A stretch of 64,000 nucleotides of DNA from Certhia americana (GCA_018697195.1 CM031870.1:14100529-14164528), one strand, 5' to 3'; numbered from the stretch's first letter, positions 55,601 to 64,000 are shown. The notes: a model not told the origin generated them from the sequence alone. Made by a program: numbers and translations.

Positions 55601-58600
55601 CAGGGAATGGGAAGGGGGCCAGGGTGGGGGGCCAGGGGGAACGATGTCCCTCAGGGAGGAGGGCTGCAATTGTTGTCTCCCTGGTGGGGACCTCCCACCC
55701 CATGTCCCTGCTAGCCTGTGGAACACCCTGTGGGGACAGACGGTGCTGGGTGGGTGGATCCCCGTTGGAGTGGGCATCTTGCCCTCCCCCGGCCCCCCCA
55801 GCCGGGTGTCACTGCTGTCACCAGGAAATCCGCGGCTGGTTCGCCACTTCCGAGGAACACCCCGACCCAGGGGGAGCTGGGACACGCGACACTGCCGTCC
55901 CCAAGTCTGCCATCACTCTGGCACCCAGTGGGCACAGGGTGCCGGGTGGCTCCCACGCCGGCATGCCGTTGCCATGGCAATGGTGGTGTTCATCTCCATC
56001 ATCTCCTGGTACCCCAGGCTGGCTCAGGCGGCCCCTGCCTTCATGCCCCTTGTCCCCTGGTGGTGTGGCACATGGACATGGTCTCAGCAGGTCCCTCACA
56101 GCCTAGGCCATCGCAAGCTGCCGCTCCAGCCTCGCCGGTGCCAAGCGCCGGCTGGCACATCCGGGGGAGGCTGCGGCGTGGGGGGACGCAAGCGCCGTGG
56201 GGCACTGCGGCAGTGGGGTGGGTGGCAGGGCCACCACCTCTTGTCCCACCCCGCCGTGCCGGGGCTGGGCACAGGGGCTGCTGAGGAGGGCGGGGGGCAC
56301 AGGGCAGGGTGGTTCCCAGTGCCCGTGGGTGCCAGTGGGGATCGTACCCACAGCCAAGCACTCCCACTCCCATTCGGTGCCACCGCAGCCACTCACGGGG
56401 GTGACGGGGGACAAAGTGAGGAGCGGGGGTGTCCTGTGCCAAGGGAGGGGTCCCCATCCGTGCTGGCCTGTCTGGGAGGCTGAGCAGTGCCATGTGCCAG
56501 GTGGGCACAGCCCTCCCCACCCACCAATCAATCTGCAAACTGGGCGCAGGCAAACTGGCTATGGTGGGGAGGGGGCTGCGGGGGGCGGGATATTGCCATG
56601 CTGGTCATGCGTGGGAGCAGCAGCCTCGGCAGAGCCGGGCTGGTGCCAGCCGGGAGCTGGCAGGGAAGGGGCCGGGCTGCGGCTCTGCCAGGGATGGGGA
56701 TGCGGATGGTGCCCAGGGGATCCCCCCCGCCCGTAGCGGGGTGCTGAGCGAGGGCACCGCGGCGCCGAGGTAGGACCCGAACAATGGCCGTGCTGGGAAG
56801 CAGCAGGAGGAGGAGATGAAGGAAGAAAGGGATTTGGGGCTGCCGCACAAAGGGTTAGGGCGGGCTCCGGTGGCCCCTGGGCTGGGGCACGCTCCGGGCA
56901 CGGTCCCCCGGGCAAACCCCACGTGTCCCTTGGGGCTCGGGGTGACACCGACACCCCGACACCGCCGGTGCCCCTCCCCTGGGTGCAGTGTGGGTGCAGT
57001 GTGGGGTGGCACAGAGCCCCCCGGGAGTGCCGGGGCCGGAGAGGGGCTGCGGGGGTGACCTGGCTGGGGTGACCGTGTGGGCTGGGCAAAGGGCGTGTGT
57101 CACCCTGGCCACCGTGCCCGGTGATGGCAGAGCAGAACCGGTGGCACCGTGGGGTCCGGTGGCACGACCACCCCAAAGATGCTCCTGGCACCTCCTCGGA
57201 CCCTTCGGCGCGACACGGAGGGGGGCTGCCCGTGTTGCCATGCCGAGCCTCAGCGGCTCCCAGGAATGTGCCGGGGCTGCGTGCCCGCCGGCACGGCCGC
57301 TGCTGGGGAAACGCTGCCGGCGCAAGGGTGGGCACCGAAGGATGGGCACCGAGGGATGGGCACGGAGCGGTGGGCACGGAGCGGTGGGCACAAAGGGGTC
57401 CAGGCTCACCGCCTTTGCCCACCCCGCGGTGCAGGGAGCAGCCTGGAGCCCGAGGAGCGCAGCATGGAGCCGCCGGCCGTGCCGGAGGAGGAGGAGGAGG
57501 AGGAGGAGGAGGAGGGGGCGGTGCCCCTCTCCATGGCGCCAGGCCCCGTGGGTTGCCAGCTCTTTGGATACGTGGGAATCGAAGCTGTGCTCGATCAGAT
57601 GAAAATCAAGACCATGAAGACAGGCTTTGAGTTCAACATCATGGTTGTGGGTGAGCGCCGGGCATTGGGGTTTGCTCCTGGTTGGGGTGGGAATACTGGC
57701 TCCCATTCCACCTTGCCAGGGGAAATCATGCTTTTAAGGGATTTTAAGGAGATTTCAGTGATTTTAACTGATTTAAGTAGCAAACAATTGAAAAGGAGTA
57801 ATATCCCATGCCCCATACCATAGGTGAGCTCATCCCAACCTCTGAGATGCTCCCAACTGGATATTGAGGGGCTGTTGCCTTAGGGAGTAAATTTGTTTGG
57901 AAGATAAACCAGACTAGCCTAATTTGGGATGCTCCCAGATATGTCCCAGAGGTTGTGACCTTGGGGAACAAATTTGTTCCTGGCATTAAATGGACTATCC
58001 CAACCTCTGGGTTGCTCCCAAGTGGCTATCAAGATGTTACTGCCCTGGGGGACAAACCAGAACTGCCGGTGTCCCCTCAGGGCAGAGTGGGCTGGGGAAG
58101 TCCACGATGGTGAACACCCTCTTCAAGTCCAAGGTGAGCCGAAAATCTTCACAGCCCGGCCAGGAGGAACGCATTCCCAAAACAGTGCAACTCCAGTCCA
58201 TCACCCACGGTAAGGTCACCACCACGGGGTCGTGTCCCACCAGCCCTTGGGAGAAGCAGGAGACTGGAGTGGGGGTCTGAAGCTGCATTCACAGCCTCAA
58301 AACATCCCCCATGCCTGGTGCCCTGCTTTTTCCCAATGCTTCTTCCCCCCCTGACCCACCTCTCTGCCCCACAGTCATCGAGGAGAAGGGGGTGAAGATG
58401 AAGCTGACCGTGACAGACACACCAGGGTTTGGGGACCAGATCAACAACGAGAACTGGTAGGACACAATGGGGTGCAGGAGCTCAGCTCTGTGGGTGCCAG
58501 TTTGGGGTAGGGGCTGAGCTCAGGTGCTGTCTCTCAACTCCTCATCCTCAGCTGGGACCCCATCATCAAATACATCAACGAGCAGTACGAGAGATACCTG

Positions 58601-60225
58601 CGGGAGGAGATCCTCATCACCCGCAAGAGGAAGATCCCAGACACTCGGGTCCATGGATGTGTCTACTTTGTCCCCCCCACAGGTCACTGGTGAGTCCCCA
58701 CTCACAGCACCCATAGGTGATGGGGCCACTATGGGGCAGTTGTGTCACCCTGGGGTGATGGTGGTGGTGGGGTCACCCTGAGGTGATGGTGGTGGGGTCA
58801 CCCTGGGGTGATGGTGGTGGGGTCACCCTGGGGTGGTGGTGGTGGGGTCACCCTGGGATGATGATGGTGGGGTCACCCCGGGGTGGTGGTGGTGGGGTTA
58901 CCCTGAGGTGATGATGGTGGAGGCACCTCAGGGTGACTCTGGAGTGGTGGGGGTGTGGTCACCCCATGACAACAATGGCCATTATGGGGTGGTTGTGTGA
59001 CCCTGGGATGATGATGATAGTGACAGAGATTGGGTATCAATCTGGGGTGGTAGTGGGGAAGGTCACCTCAGGATGATGGTGCTGGGGTCACCCTGGGGTA
59101 CACCAAGAGCCACCTCAGTGCGACCCTGGGGTGGTAGTGGTAGGGTCACCCCCCAGTGACAGAGGTGGGGACACCCTGGAGTGACAATGGCCCTTGCCAG
59201 GCTGCGCCCACTGGACCTGGAGTTCATGCGGAGGCTCAGCAAGATCGTCAACGTGGTGCCGGTGATCGCCAAAGCTGACACGCTCACCCTGGAGGAACGG
59301 GCAGAATTCAAGCAGCGGGTGAGTTCAGGTCCCTGAGGGGCTCCCAGGCTGCCCCATGTCCCCCCCAGCCCTGGCTCAAGCTCTGTGTCCCCCCACAGAT
59401 CCAGGGGGACTTGAAGACCCACGCCATCAGCGTGTACCCACAGCAGGACTTCGACCAGGACCCTGAAGACAGGGCACTGAACGACAGGATTCGTGTGAGT
59501 GCCAGGATGCTGGGATGGAGGGGGCCAGCCCCTGGGGAGCAGGGTGGGGGACAGGGACCCTGGGGACCCCAGGGGAGCAGCACCCGGGGCGAGCACAGCC
59601 TCTGTGCCGGCAGGAGAAGATTCCCTTTGCTGTGGTGGGGGCAGACCAGGAGCACCAGGTGAACGGCAAACGGGTGCTGGGCCGCAAGACCAAGTGGGGA
59701 ATCATTGAAGGTGAGCAGAGCCCCTCACACCCCCAGCACCCCAGAGGGGCAGGGAGCAGCACCCATGGGCGTGTCCCTGCCTGTGGGTGCCAAGCCACGG
59801 CATGTGGCATGGAGCTGTGCTGTGCTCCACTGGCACCCAGAGTGTGCCAGGATGTGCTGCCTGGGCATCCCTCAGAACCACTGAGCCCTCCTGCCAGCCC
59901 TTCCCCTCTGCCTTGCTTTGCAGTGGAGAACCCAGCACACTGCGAGTTCCCCCTCCTGCGGGACCTGCTGATCCGGTGAGTGGGGGACAGGGTAGGGAGT
60001 GCTGGAACCCCACGGGGTGACAGCAGGCTTGGGGGGGGACAGTGACATGATGCCCTTCCTCCCTCTGCCATCCCGGGCAGGTCACACCTGCAGGACCTGA
60101 AGGACATCACCCACAACGTCCACTACGAGAGTTACCGTGTGCGGCGGCTGAACGAGAGCAACCGCCCAGGGCTGAGCCCTCTCAATGGGCTGCCCGGCAA
60201 GGGCGAGGCCAGCAGCCACCTCTGA
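49541..60225 (+). CDS. SEPTIN12: SEPTIN12, septin GTPase with SEPT9-like long N-terminus (11 exons joined)
   Basis: Joined exons: 49541-49604, 51781-52782, 57435-57650, 58081-58209, 58375-58456, 58552-58689, 59201-59318, 59399-59494, 59614-59710, 59924-59975 and 60081-60225. They total 2139 nt in one frame, giving 712 residues. The product is a filament-forming septin. Residues 1-355 are a disordered Pro/Ser/Gly-rich extension, followed by ten Glu residues. The GTPase domain starts at [11 protein letters not shown], with P-loop [10 protein letters not shown]3 DTPGFGD, septin G4 AKAD, and the septin unique element ([18 protein letters not shown]). There is no C-terminal coiled coil, as in the SEPT3/9/12 group. 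[19 protein letters not shown] and VGADQEH.VNG match human SEPTIN12. The start lies in strong context (cgccATGGcc), and its peptide resembles the SEPT9 v3 start (LDGIISDFEALKRSFE against LDGIL-DFE...ALKKSFE). Human SEPTIN12 has about 358 residues; a start at ATG 57464 would give 347. Confidence 0.85.
49605..51780 (+). other. SEPTIN12: SEPTIN12 intron 1
   Basis: A 2.2 kb, very GC-rich intron with the 17 bp GTGCGCGC array at 50129-50226 and C-rich sequence at 50340-50600. Many long open frames on both strands result from stop-codon scarcity. I see no other gene. Confidence 0.7.
50129..50226. repeat. 17 bp tandem repeat GTGCGCGCTCCCCGCGT, about 5.7 copies
   Basis: Copies start at 50129, 50146, 50163, 50180, 50197 and 50214 (the last partial), with exact 17 bp spacing and almost no divergence. 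The alternating purine-pyrimidine part is potentially Z-forming. Confidence 0.97.
51781..52782 (+). CDS. SEPTIN12: SEPTIN12 exon 2 (large disordered N-terminal extension)
   Basis: Acceptor ctctctgtccccag, donor gagcacg/gtagga, 1002 nt, phase 1 at both ends, and no stop over 334 codons. It begins [13 protein letters not shown], close to SEPT9 ALKRSFEVEEVE. It then runs through [34 protein letters not shown] and long Pro/Ser-rich stretches to AVTPEHG. The RAASF motif looks like a basophilic-kinase or 14-3-3 type site (inference). After the first 15 residues I see no similarity to SEPT9. Confidence 0.75.
52783..57434 (+). other. SEPTIN12: SEPTIN12 intron 2
   Basis: A 4.65 kb GC-rich intron. It contains an imperfect minisatellite at about 53670-54135 and an exon-like, frame-incompatible segment at 54396-54592 discussed in the findings. 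A donor-like GAG/gtagga at 56769 is also present. It could house promoters for shorter isoforms, but nothing proves it. Confidence 0.6.
53670..54135. repeat. Imperfect minisatellite in SEPTIN12 intron 2
   Basis: Phrases 'gtgctcagggctgagac', 'ggggtgatggggacac' and 'cacggagctc' recur about ten times with variable spacing of 40-55 bp. Confidence 0.75.
57435..57650 (+). CDS. SEPTIN12: SEPTIN12 exon 3 (poly-Glu, start of GTPase domain)
   Basis: Acceptor cgcggtgcag, donor gttgtgg/gtgagc, phase 1 at both ends. It encodes [17 protein letters not shown], ten Glu, then [18 protein letters not shown] and FEFNIMVVG. An in-frame ATG at 57464 could start a short isoform close in size to mammalian SEPTIN12. 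Confidence 0.93.
58081..58209 (+). CDS. SEPTIN12: SEPTIN12 exon 4 (P-loop)
   Basis: Acceptor tgtcccctcag, donor cccacg/gtaagg. It contains the G1 motif GQSGLGKST, then [13 protein letters not shown] and [15 protein letters not shown]. Confidence 0.97.
58375..58456 (+). CDS. SEPTIN12: SEPTIN12 exon 5 (G3 DTPG)
   Basis: Acceptor tgccccacag, donor gaactg/gtagga. It encodes [15 protein letters not shown], then [12 protein letters not shown], with G3 DTPG. The TD before TPGF is shared with human SEPTIN12 (other group members have ID). Confidence 0.97.
58552..58689 (+). CDS. SEPTIN12: SEPTIN12 exon 6
   Basis: Acceptor ctcatcctcag, donor gtcactg/gtgagt. It encodes [35 protein letters not shown] and [10 protein letters not shown]. 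Other septins, including human SEPTIN12, have HCC where this has HGC. A 25 bp tandem repeat follows in the intron. Confidence 0.97.
58755..58990. repeat. 25 bp tandem repeat in SEPTIN12 intron 6
   Basis: The unit 'tcaccctggggtgatggtgg' plus 'tgggg' repeats at least seven times, then decays into related 'caccctggagtgac' phrases up to about 59185. It fills most of the 511 bp intron. Confidence 0.92.
59201..59318 (+). CDS. SEPTIN12: SEPTIN12 exon 7 (G4 AKAD)
   Basis: Acceptor cccttgccag, donor cagcgg/gtgagt. It encodes [33 protein letters not shown] and AEFKQR. AKAD is the septin form of the base-recognition motif. Confidence 0.97.
59399..59494 (+). CDS. SEPTIN12: SEPTIN12 exon 8
   Basis: Acceptor gtccccccacag, donor attcgt/gtgagt, 96 nt, phase 0 at both ends. 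It encodes [18 protein letters not shown] and [14 protein letters not shown]. Confidence 0.95.
59614..59710 (+). CDS. SEPTIN12: SEPTIN12 exon 9
   Basis: Acceptor ctgtgccggcag, donor attgaag/gtgagc. It encodes [18 protein letters not shown] and [14 protein letters not shown], a strong SEPTIN12-type signature. Confidence 0.97.
59924..59975 (+). CDS. SEPTIN12: SEPTIN12 exon 10 (septin unique element)
   Basis: Acceptor ttgctttgcag, donor gatccg/gtgagt. It encodes [17 protein letters not shown], the beginning of the septin unique element that forms filament interfaces. Confidence 0.96.
60081..60225 (+). CDS. SEPTIN12: SEPTIN12 last exon
   Basis: Acceptor atcccgggcag; stop TGA at 60223-60225. It encodes [19 protein letters not shown], then [16 protein letters not shown] and a short Gly/Ser tail (KGEASSHL). 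No coiled coil follows, as expected for this group. The tail differs from the longer human SEPTIN12 tail. Confidence 0.96.
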
Positions 60226-60406
60226 GCCACCTTGTGCCCCCCAGATCACCACTGGACCCCATGGCAGTGCCCACCCCTGCCCACCATGGCTGTGCCAGGA
60301 ACCTGCCTGGGGCAAAGAGCCCCCCCCAGGAGTGCCCAGCTGCCCTGACAAGGGTCCCTCATCCCCAAGCTTTACCATGGGCACAGACCCCCGGACCCTG
60401 TGTGAC

Positions 60407-60412
60407 ATTAAA
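60407..60412 (+). terminator. SEPTIN12: Polyadenylation signal ATTAAA of SEPTIN12
   Basis: ATTAAA (tgtgacattaaaggtt) lies about 180 bp after the SEPTIN12 stop, with T/C-rich sequence downstream. It implies a short 3'UTR. Confidence 0.75.
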
Positions 60413-60425
60413 GGTTAATCCAGAG

Positions 60426-61158
60426 CCTTCAGCTTTCACCTTCCTGCTGGACTCCCAACTTTTGATGTGCCAGCACCCTCCTGTGCTGCTCTGGCTGCTT
60501 GGACTCCCCCAGGCTCGCTGGGCAAGTGGAGGTGCTGCCTGTGGGGTGTGACCAGGGTGCAGATGCCCTCCCCATGGTCACCTCACCCACCCTGCCCAGT
60601 GAGGCAGTTGGCACAGCTGGACTTTGAGCCGCTTATCAAGTTCTGGAGGTGCCGGAGGGGTGTGGAGGTGTCGCCTTCAAGGGTGTGAAGGGGCTACACC
60701 CAGCTGTGGCACCCTCCTGCCAGGGGCACTTTAGGGTGCAGCCCCTAAATCACTTAAGGGGACCCAGTGGGTGCTGCCCCTTGGTACCTGCCAAGGTGCC
60801 AGGGTGGCCCCCCCGGTACTCTAGGGGTACATGAAAGGCCCTTTTGTACCTCCTGCTGCAGGCAGGGCTGGGGCTCGCTGCCAGGAGGGTGGCACATGGT
60901 GGCCTCCTGCCTGTCCCAGCCCCTCCGCAGGGCTCGGTGTCTCCGCCCTTTGCCCAACCCCACGTTAATGATCCACCCGGCCCAGTGGCCGCCAGGAGCC
61001 ACCTGGCGTGGTGGCAGCGGCAGCAGAACTGGGGGTCCTCGGCACGGGCAGCTCGGGGGGGCTGGCAGCTCCCTGCCCTGCGCCCCACCCCTGTTCTCCA
61101 GCACCCAGATAAGAGCGGCTGTGGGCAGCACCCACGGCGTGGGCAGAGTGGCCGGACC
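60426..61158. other. Intergenic region SEPTIN12 to MYADM-like gene
   Basis: About 730 bp with no supported gene. It must hold the promoter and 5'UTR of the downstream gene. A splice-acceptor-like 'ttctccag' lies at about 61098, which could belong to a 5'UTR intron. Confidence 0.5.
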
Positions 61159-62025
61159 ATGGCTGTGGCCACGGTGAACCTGGGCGCACTGACCTCCTGG
61201 GTGGGCATCGCCCGCCTCTTTGCCGTCGTGCTGTCCTGCCTCACCTTCAGCTTGGTGGCCTCCACGGGGCACTTTGAGGGTCCCTACGGGACGTGGTGCA
61301 TGTTCACCTGGTGCTTCTGCTTCACGGTGACGCTGCTGGTGCTGCTGTTGGAGCTGCTGGAGCTCTACCCCCTGCTGCCGCTCTCCTGGGATGACTTCAC
61401 CTCGGCTTTCTCCATGCTGGCGGCTCTGATGGTCTTCACCTCCTCGGTGGTTTTCCCTGCCACCTTCATCAGCAGCCCCTGCAGCAGCAGCCAGTGTGCC
61501 CGGCAGGCCGTGGCCACCACCACCTCCTGCCTCTGCTTCCTCGCCTACGCCGTCGAGGTGTCGCTGACCCGCGCCAAGCCAGGAGACATCAGCAGCTTCC
61601 TCTCCACCGTGCCTGGGCTCCTCAAGGTCTTTGAAGCCTATGTGGCTTGCCTGATCTTCTCCTTGCTGGATGAGTACAATAAGGAACCTGGCCTGATGTG
61701 GTGCGTGGCTGTCTACTCCATCTGCTTCATCTTCACCCTCCTCATCATCATCTTCACCATCGGTCGCTGCCTCACCTACATTCCCTGCCCGCTGGAGAAG
61801 GTGCTGGTGGGCTACAACTTCCTGGCCCTGCTGATGTACTTCACTGCCACCATCCTCTGGCCTCTCTACAGCTTCCGGGGACGGAGCCGCCCCGATCCCT
61901 GCAGCACGAACTGCTGGTGGAACAAGCACCTGGGGGTCACCTTCCTCACCATCTTCAACCTCATCGCTTACTTGGTGGACTTGGTCTACTCCACCCGGAT
62001 GGTCTTTTTCAGGGCACCTCCCTAA
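61159..62025 (+). CDS. MYADM-family membrane protein (double MARVEL, 288 aa)
   Basis: Single-exon coding sequence; the start ATG at 61159 is in good context (ggaccATGGct) and the stop is TAA. The protein has eight hydrophobic spans at about 18-37, 47-69, 80-103, 116-136, 156-171, 180-203, 214-238 and 257-278, that is, two four-span MARVEL units. Family motifs are clear: TFSLVAS, WCMFTWCFCF, LAYAVEVSLTRAKPG, STVPGLLKVFEAYVACLIF, WCVAVYSICF and NLIAYLVDLVYS. MYADM proteins localise to ordered membrane domains and affect Rac1 targeting, junctions and spreading. Human MYADM has 322 residues and MYADML2 slightly fewer. This protein shares features with both and lacks the Thr-rich MYADM N-terminus, so I do not assign a symbol. 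A longer in-frame reading begins at 60844, but the extra part has no family match. Confidence 0.95.
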   Translation: MAVATVNLGALTSWVGIARLFAVVLSCLTFSLVASTGHFEGPYGTWCMFTWCFCFTVTLLVLLLELLELYPLLPLSWDDFTSAFSMLAALMVFTSSVVFPATFISSPCSSSQCARQAVATTTSCLCFLAYAVEVSLTRAKPGDISSFLSTVPGLLKVFEAYVACLIFSLLDEYNKEPGLMWCVAVYSICFIFTLLIIIFTIGRCLTYIPCPLEKVLVGYNFLALLMYFTATILWPLYSFRGRSRPDPCSTNCWWNKHLGVTFLTIFNLIAYLVDLVYSTRMVFFRAPP

Positions 62026-62249
62026 GGGCTCAGGGCGGGGCTCAGGGCAGTGGGACTCGGCTGGGTGCCGGTGGGGCTGCCGGTGGAGCTGAGGAAGAGG
62101 CCGGATGCCTCGGAAAGCTCCTTGTCCCCACGCTGGAGCAGAGAGCCAGGGGGTGCTCCTGAGGGTGAGCTCAGCCCGGGGCCCCACAGGCTGCTCAGAC
62201 AGGGGGGCTGGAGGGGCTGTGAGGGGCACCCAAAACCCCGGAGCTTGGG

Positions 62250-62255
62250 ATTAAA
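62250..62255 (+). terminator. Polyadenylation signal ATTAAA of MYADM-like gene
   Basis: ATTAAA (gggattaaattggg) is followed by a T-rich/GT-rich stretch (tcatttttcacttgtttctgtc, in two parts). It lies 225 bp after the stop. Confidence 0.75.
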
Positions 62256-62279
62256 TTGGGTCATTTTTCACTTGTTTCT

Positions 62280-64000
62280 GTCTCCTCTTTCTTCCCCTTC
62301 CCAACCTTCTGCAGGATCCCTGCTGGGGGGTGAGAAACTGGGGGGTACCACTGGCACTGGGGGTCGTGGGGGACTTTGTGGGGGGAGCACCAGCAGCACT
62401 GTGGGGGCACCAGGCTCCAGAAAATCCTTTCTACTCTGTTGACTCGGCACTGGAGTGAAGCAGGGCATGACCAGGAAAAGCCCAACCCGGATGCCTTTTC
62501 TTTGGCACCTGCACAGGGCCTTGCCAAACAGGTTCAGGAGGAATGCAGCTGTTGGGGGGGCTGAGAGCCCGCTAGGTACTTGTCACCAGCATGGCCGGGT
62601 CCTTGTCACCACCACAGTCACCCCAGTGGGAGCTCTGCTGGGTTTGGTGGTGCCAGCCATGTAGACTGGAGTCCCCTTTTGGGGGCAGCTGTGGTGTCCC
62701 CTACCTGGGGGAAAATGGGGAGGGGGGAAGGCTGTTGCCCAGTGCCACCAGAGCTGGGGGTGCTGACACATCACAGGGGGACAGTGACACCATGGGCTGG
62801 TGTGTGGGAAGAAGGCAGCAGTGCAGGGCAGGCAGGGGAAGGTGTGCCTGCGGGCAAAGCTCCTGGCACCGTGCTCCCGGATGTGGGATGGGTGCCCGTG
62901 GGGCACCCTGGCAGGTTTTGGGGCCACTGTCCCCATACTGCTCTTTCTGCCACTGCTTGTCCTGGTAACAGCCTGGGGCCATCACTACTGCCTTGGGGCT
63001 CACAGGGTGACACAAAGTGAGGTCCCTGCCACCAGGAGATGGCACAGACTGGCAATCACAAAACAGCCCCAGTGCCTGGGCAGGTGGGACTTCTATGGCC
63101 AGTGCCAGGGATGTTGTAGTGCTGGGTCCCAGCAGTGCCAGCGATGGCAACACCTCATGGTGGCCTGGTGGATGTCCCCTTTGCCCAATCCCTGTCCCCA
63201 CAGTGGCCATAACCCTGGCACTGATGGGACGCGGCATCCCAGGCAGCGGGGCAGGAGGGAATGGCTGAAATTTGGGAGGAAAGAAGAGGAAAATGAGGCA
63301 CAGCCCAGTATGGCATCTGAGCACTGGGTACTGACAGTGCCCAGGATGATGGAAAATAGCGGAGGAAGGAGAACGGGAGGCACAGGGAGTGACAGTGGTG
63401 TCACTGGTGATGAGCTGTCACTGGTGGCTGTGGATGGCACGTGGGCAGTGCCAGCTCGTGGGGTCAGCTCGAGGCTGAGGGACAGGGGCCGGGCTGGCAG
63501 CAGGTGAGTGGCTGCAGGAGCTTTGGGGGTTCACGGGAGGGAGGGGGGCACAGCCCAGGACCCCCATCGGGGCTTCTCCCCATTGGGACACACGGCAGTG
63601 CCGGGGTCGCCGGGAGGATCTGAGACCTGGTGGGTGCGGGAAGACCTGGTGCTGATCCGTGCCATGCCAGGGATATCCCAGTGCCGGTCCGTGCCGTGCC
63701 AGGGATGCCCCGGTGCCAGTTTGTGCCGTACCAAAGGAGCTCTGGTGCCGGTCCGTGCCGTGCCAGGGATACCCCAGTGCCGGTGCGTGCCGTGCCAGGG
63801 ATGCCTCAGGACCGGTCCGTGCCGTGCCAGAGGAGCCCTGGTGCTGGCGGGTCTCTCGGTGCCGTGGTGCCGATGTCGCTGTCACTGCGCTGCGGTGCCG
63901 GCCCAGGTGCGGTGCGGTACCGGCGCGGTGCCGGTGCGGTGCCGGTGCATTCCTCCCCCTAGGGGTCGGTGTGCCGCGGCGCGGGAGGCGGTGCGGGGGG
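62280..64000. other. Right-end intergenic sequence
   Basis: No coding exon is supported. It includes the 32 bp minisatellite and, from about 63880, a CpG-dense stretch with (GCGGTGCCGGT)-like repeats that may be the edge of a promoter just outside the window. Confidence 0.55.
63656..63847. repeat. 32 bp tandem repeat, six copies
   Basis: The unit 'tccgtgccgtgccagggatg' plus 'ccccagtgccgg' repeats six times at exact 32 bp spacing (63656, 63688, 63720, 63752, 63784, 63816), with two variant classes (AGGGAT and AGGAGC/T). Confidence 0.95.

Noticed and set aside
49541..60225. Assignment of the septin as SEPTIN9
   Set aside because: The N-terminus resembles SEPT9, but the GTPase domain has SEPTIN12-specific stretches ([53 protein letters not shown]).
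60754..62229. 491-codon open frame on -
   Set aside because: It is antisense to the MYADM-like coding sequence. GC-rich coding DNA with a codon bias against stops in the mirror frame explains it.
62800..63507. 235-codon open frame on + at the right end
   Set aside because: It has no recognisable domain, no splice structure and low complexity. It is consistent with random open frame in GC-rich sequence.
1..64000. Prokaryotic-type systems (operons, CRISPR, toxin-antitoxin, phage defence)
   Set aside because: All supported genes are spliced or vertebrate-specific, the repeats are eukaryotic minisatellites or LINEs, and no direct-repeat/spacer pattern with unique spacers occurs.

Overview
This is nuclear DNA of a vertebrate, almost certainly a bird. 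The genes are multi-exon with long introns. The introns hold many copies of the avian CR1 LINE 3' end in both orientations, and GC content and CpG density climb steeply from about 49 kb to the right end. A songbird is a reasonable guess from the CR1 and LTR-like material, but the sequence alone does not prove it. I found no bacterial, plasmid or phage genes, CRISPR arrays, tRNAs or rRNAs.

Layout, all genes on the + strand. (1) 1-45.86 kb: the 3' two-thirds of RAB11FIP3 (Rab11 family-interacting protein 3). Thirteen coding exons (6178-43664) read through in phase to give the last 531 residues, followed by a 2.2 kb 3'UTR. The N-terminal EF-hand exons lie left of the window. Most of the remaining sequence is intron carrying CR1 fragments, a few short tandem repeats and some AT-rich blocks. 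(2) 45.9-49.2 kb: intergenic, with a GAGGAT hexamer tract, about 1.4 kb of highly degenerate short tandem repeat, and one long CR1 copy. (3) 49.5-60.4 kb: SEPTIN12, eleven exons giving a predicted 712-residue septin. Its GTPase domain matches SEPTIN12. It also has a SEPTIN9-like long N-terminal extension, which human SEPTIN12 lacks as I remember it. (4) 61.16-62.26 kb: an intronless coding sequence for a 288-residue, eight-span MYADM-family (double MARVEL) protein. (5) 62.3-64 kb: GC-rich sequence with a 32 bp minisatellite and no gene I can support.

Functionally, RAB11FIP3 is a Rab11 effector of the recycling endosome that acts in cytokinesis. Septins form filaments at the cleavage furrow and at membranes. 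MYADM proteins are membrane-organising MARVEL proteins. The three do not form an operon-like unit. Their adjacency is a matter of synteny, although all three act at membranes.

The most interesting points are: the SEPT9-type N-terminus on a SEPTIN12 body; a symmetric 45-residue CxxC cassette exon in RAB11FIP3 resembling one in RAB11FIP4; a GC-AG splice site on a 12.8 kb RAB11FIP3 intron; and several minisatellites, including a 17 bp GTGCGCGC array inside SEPTIN12 intron 1.
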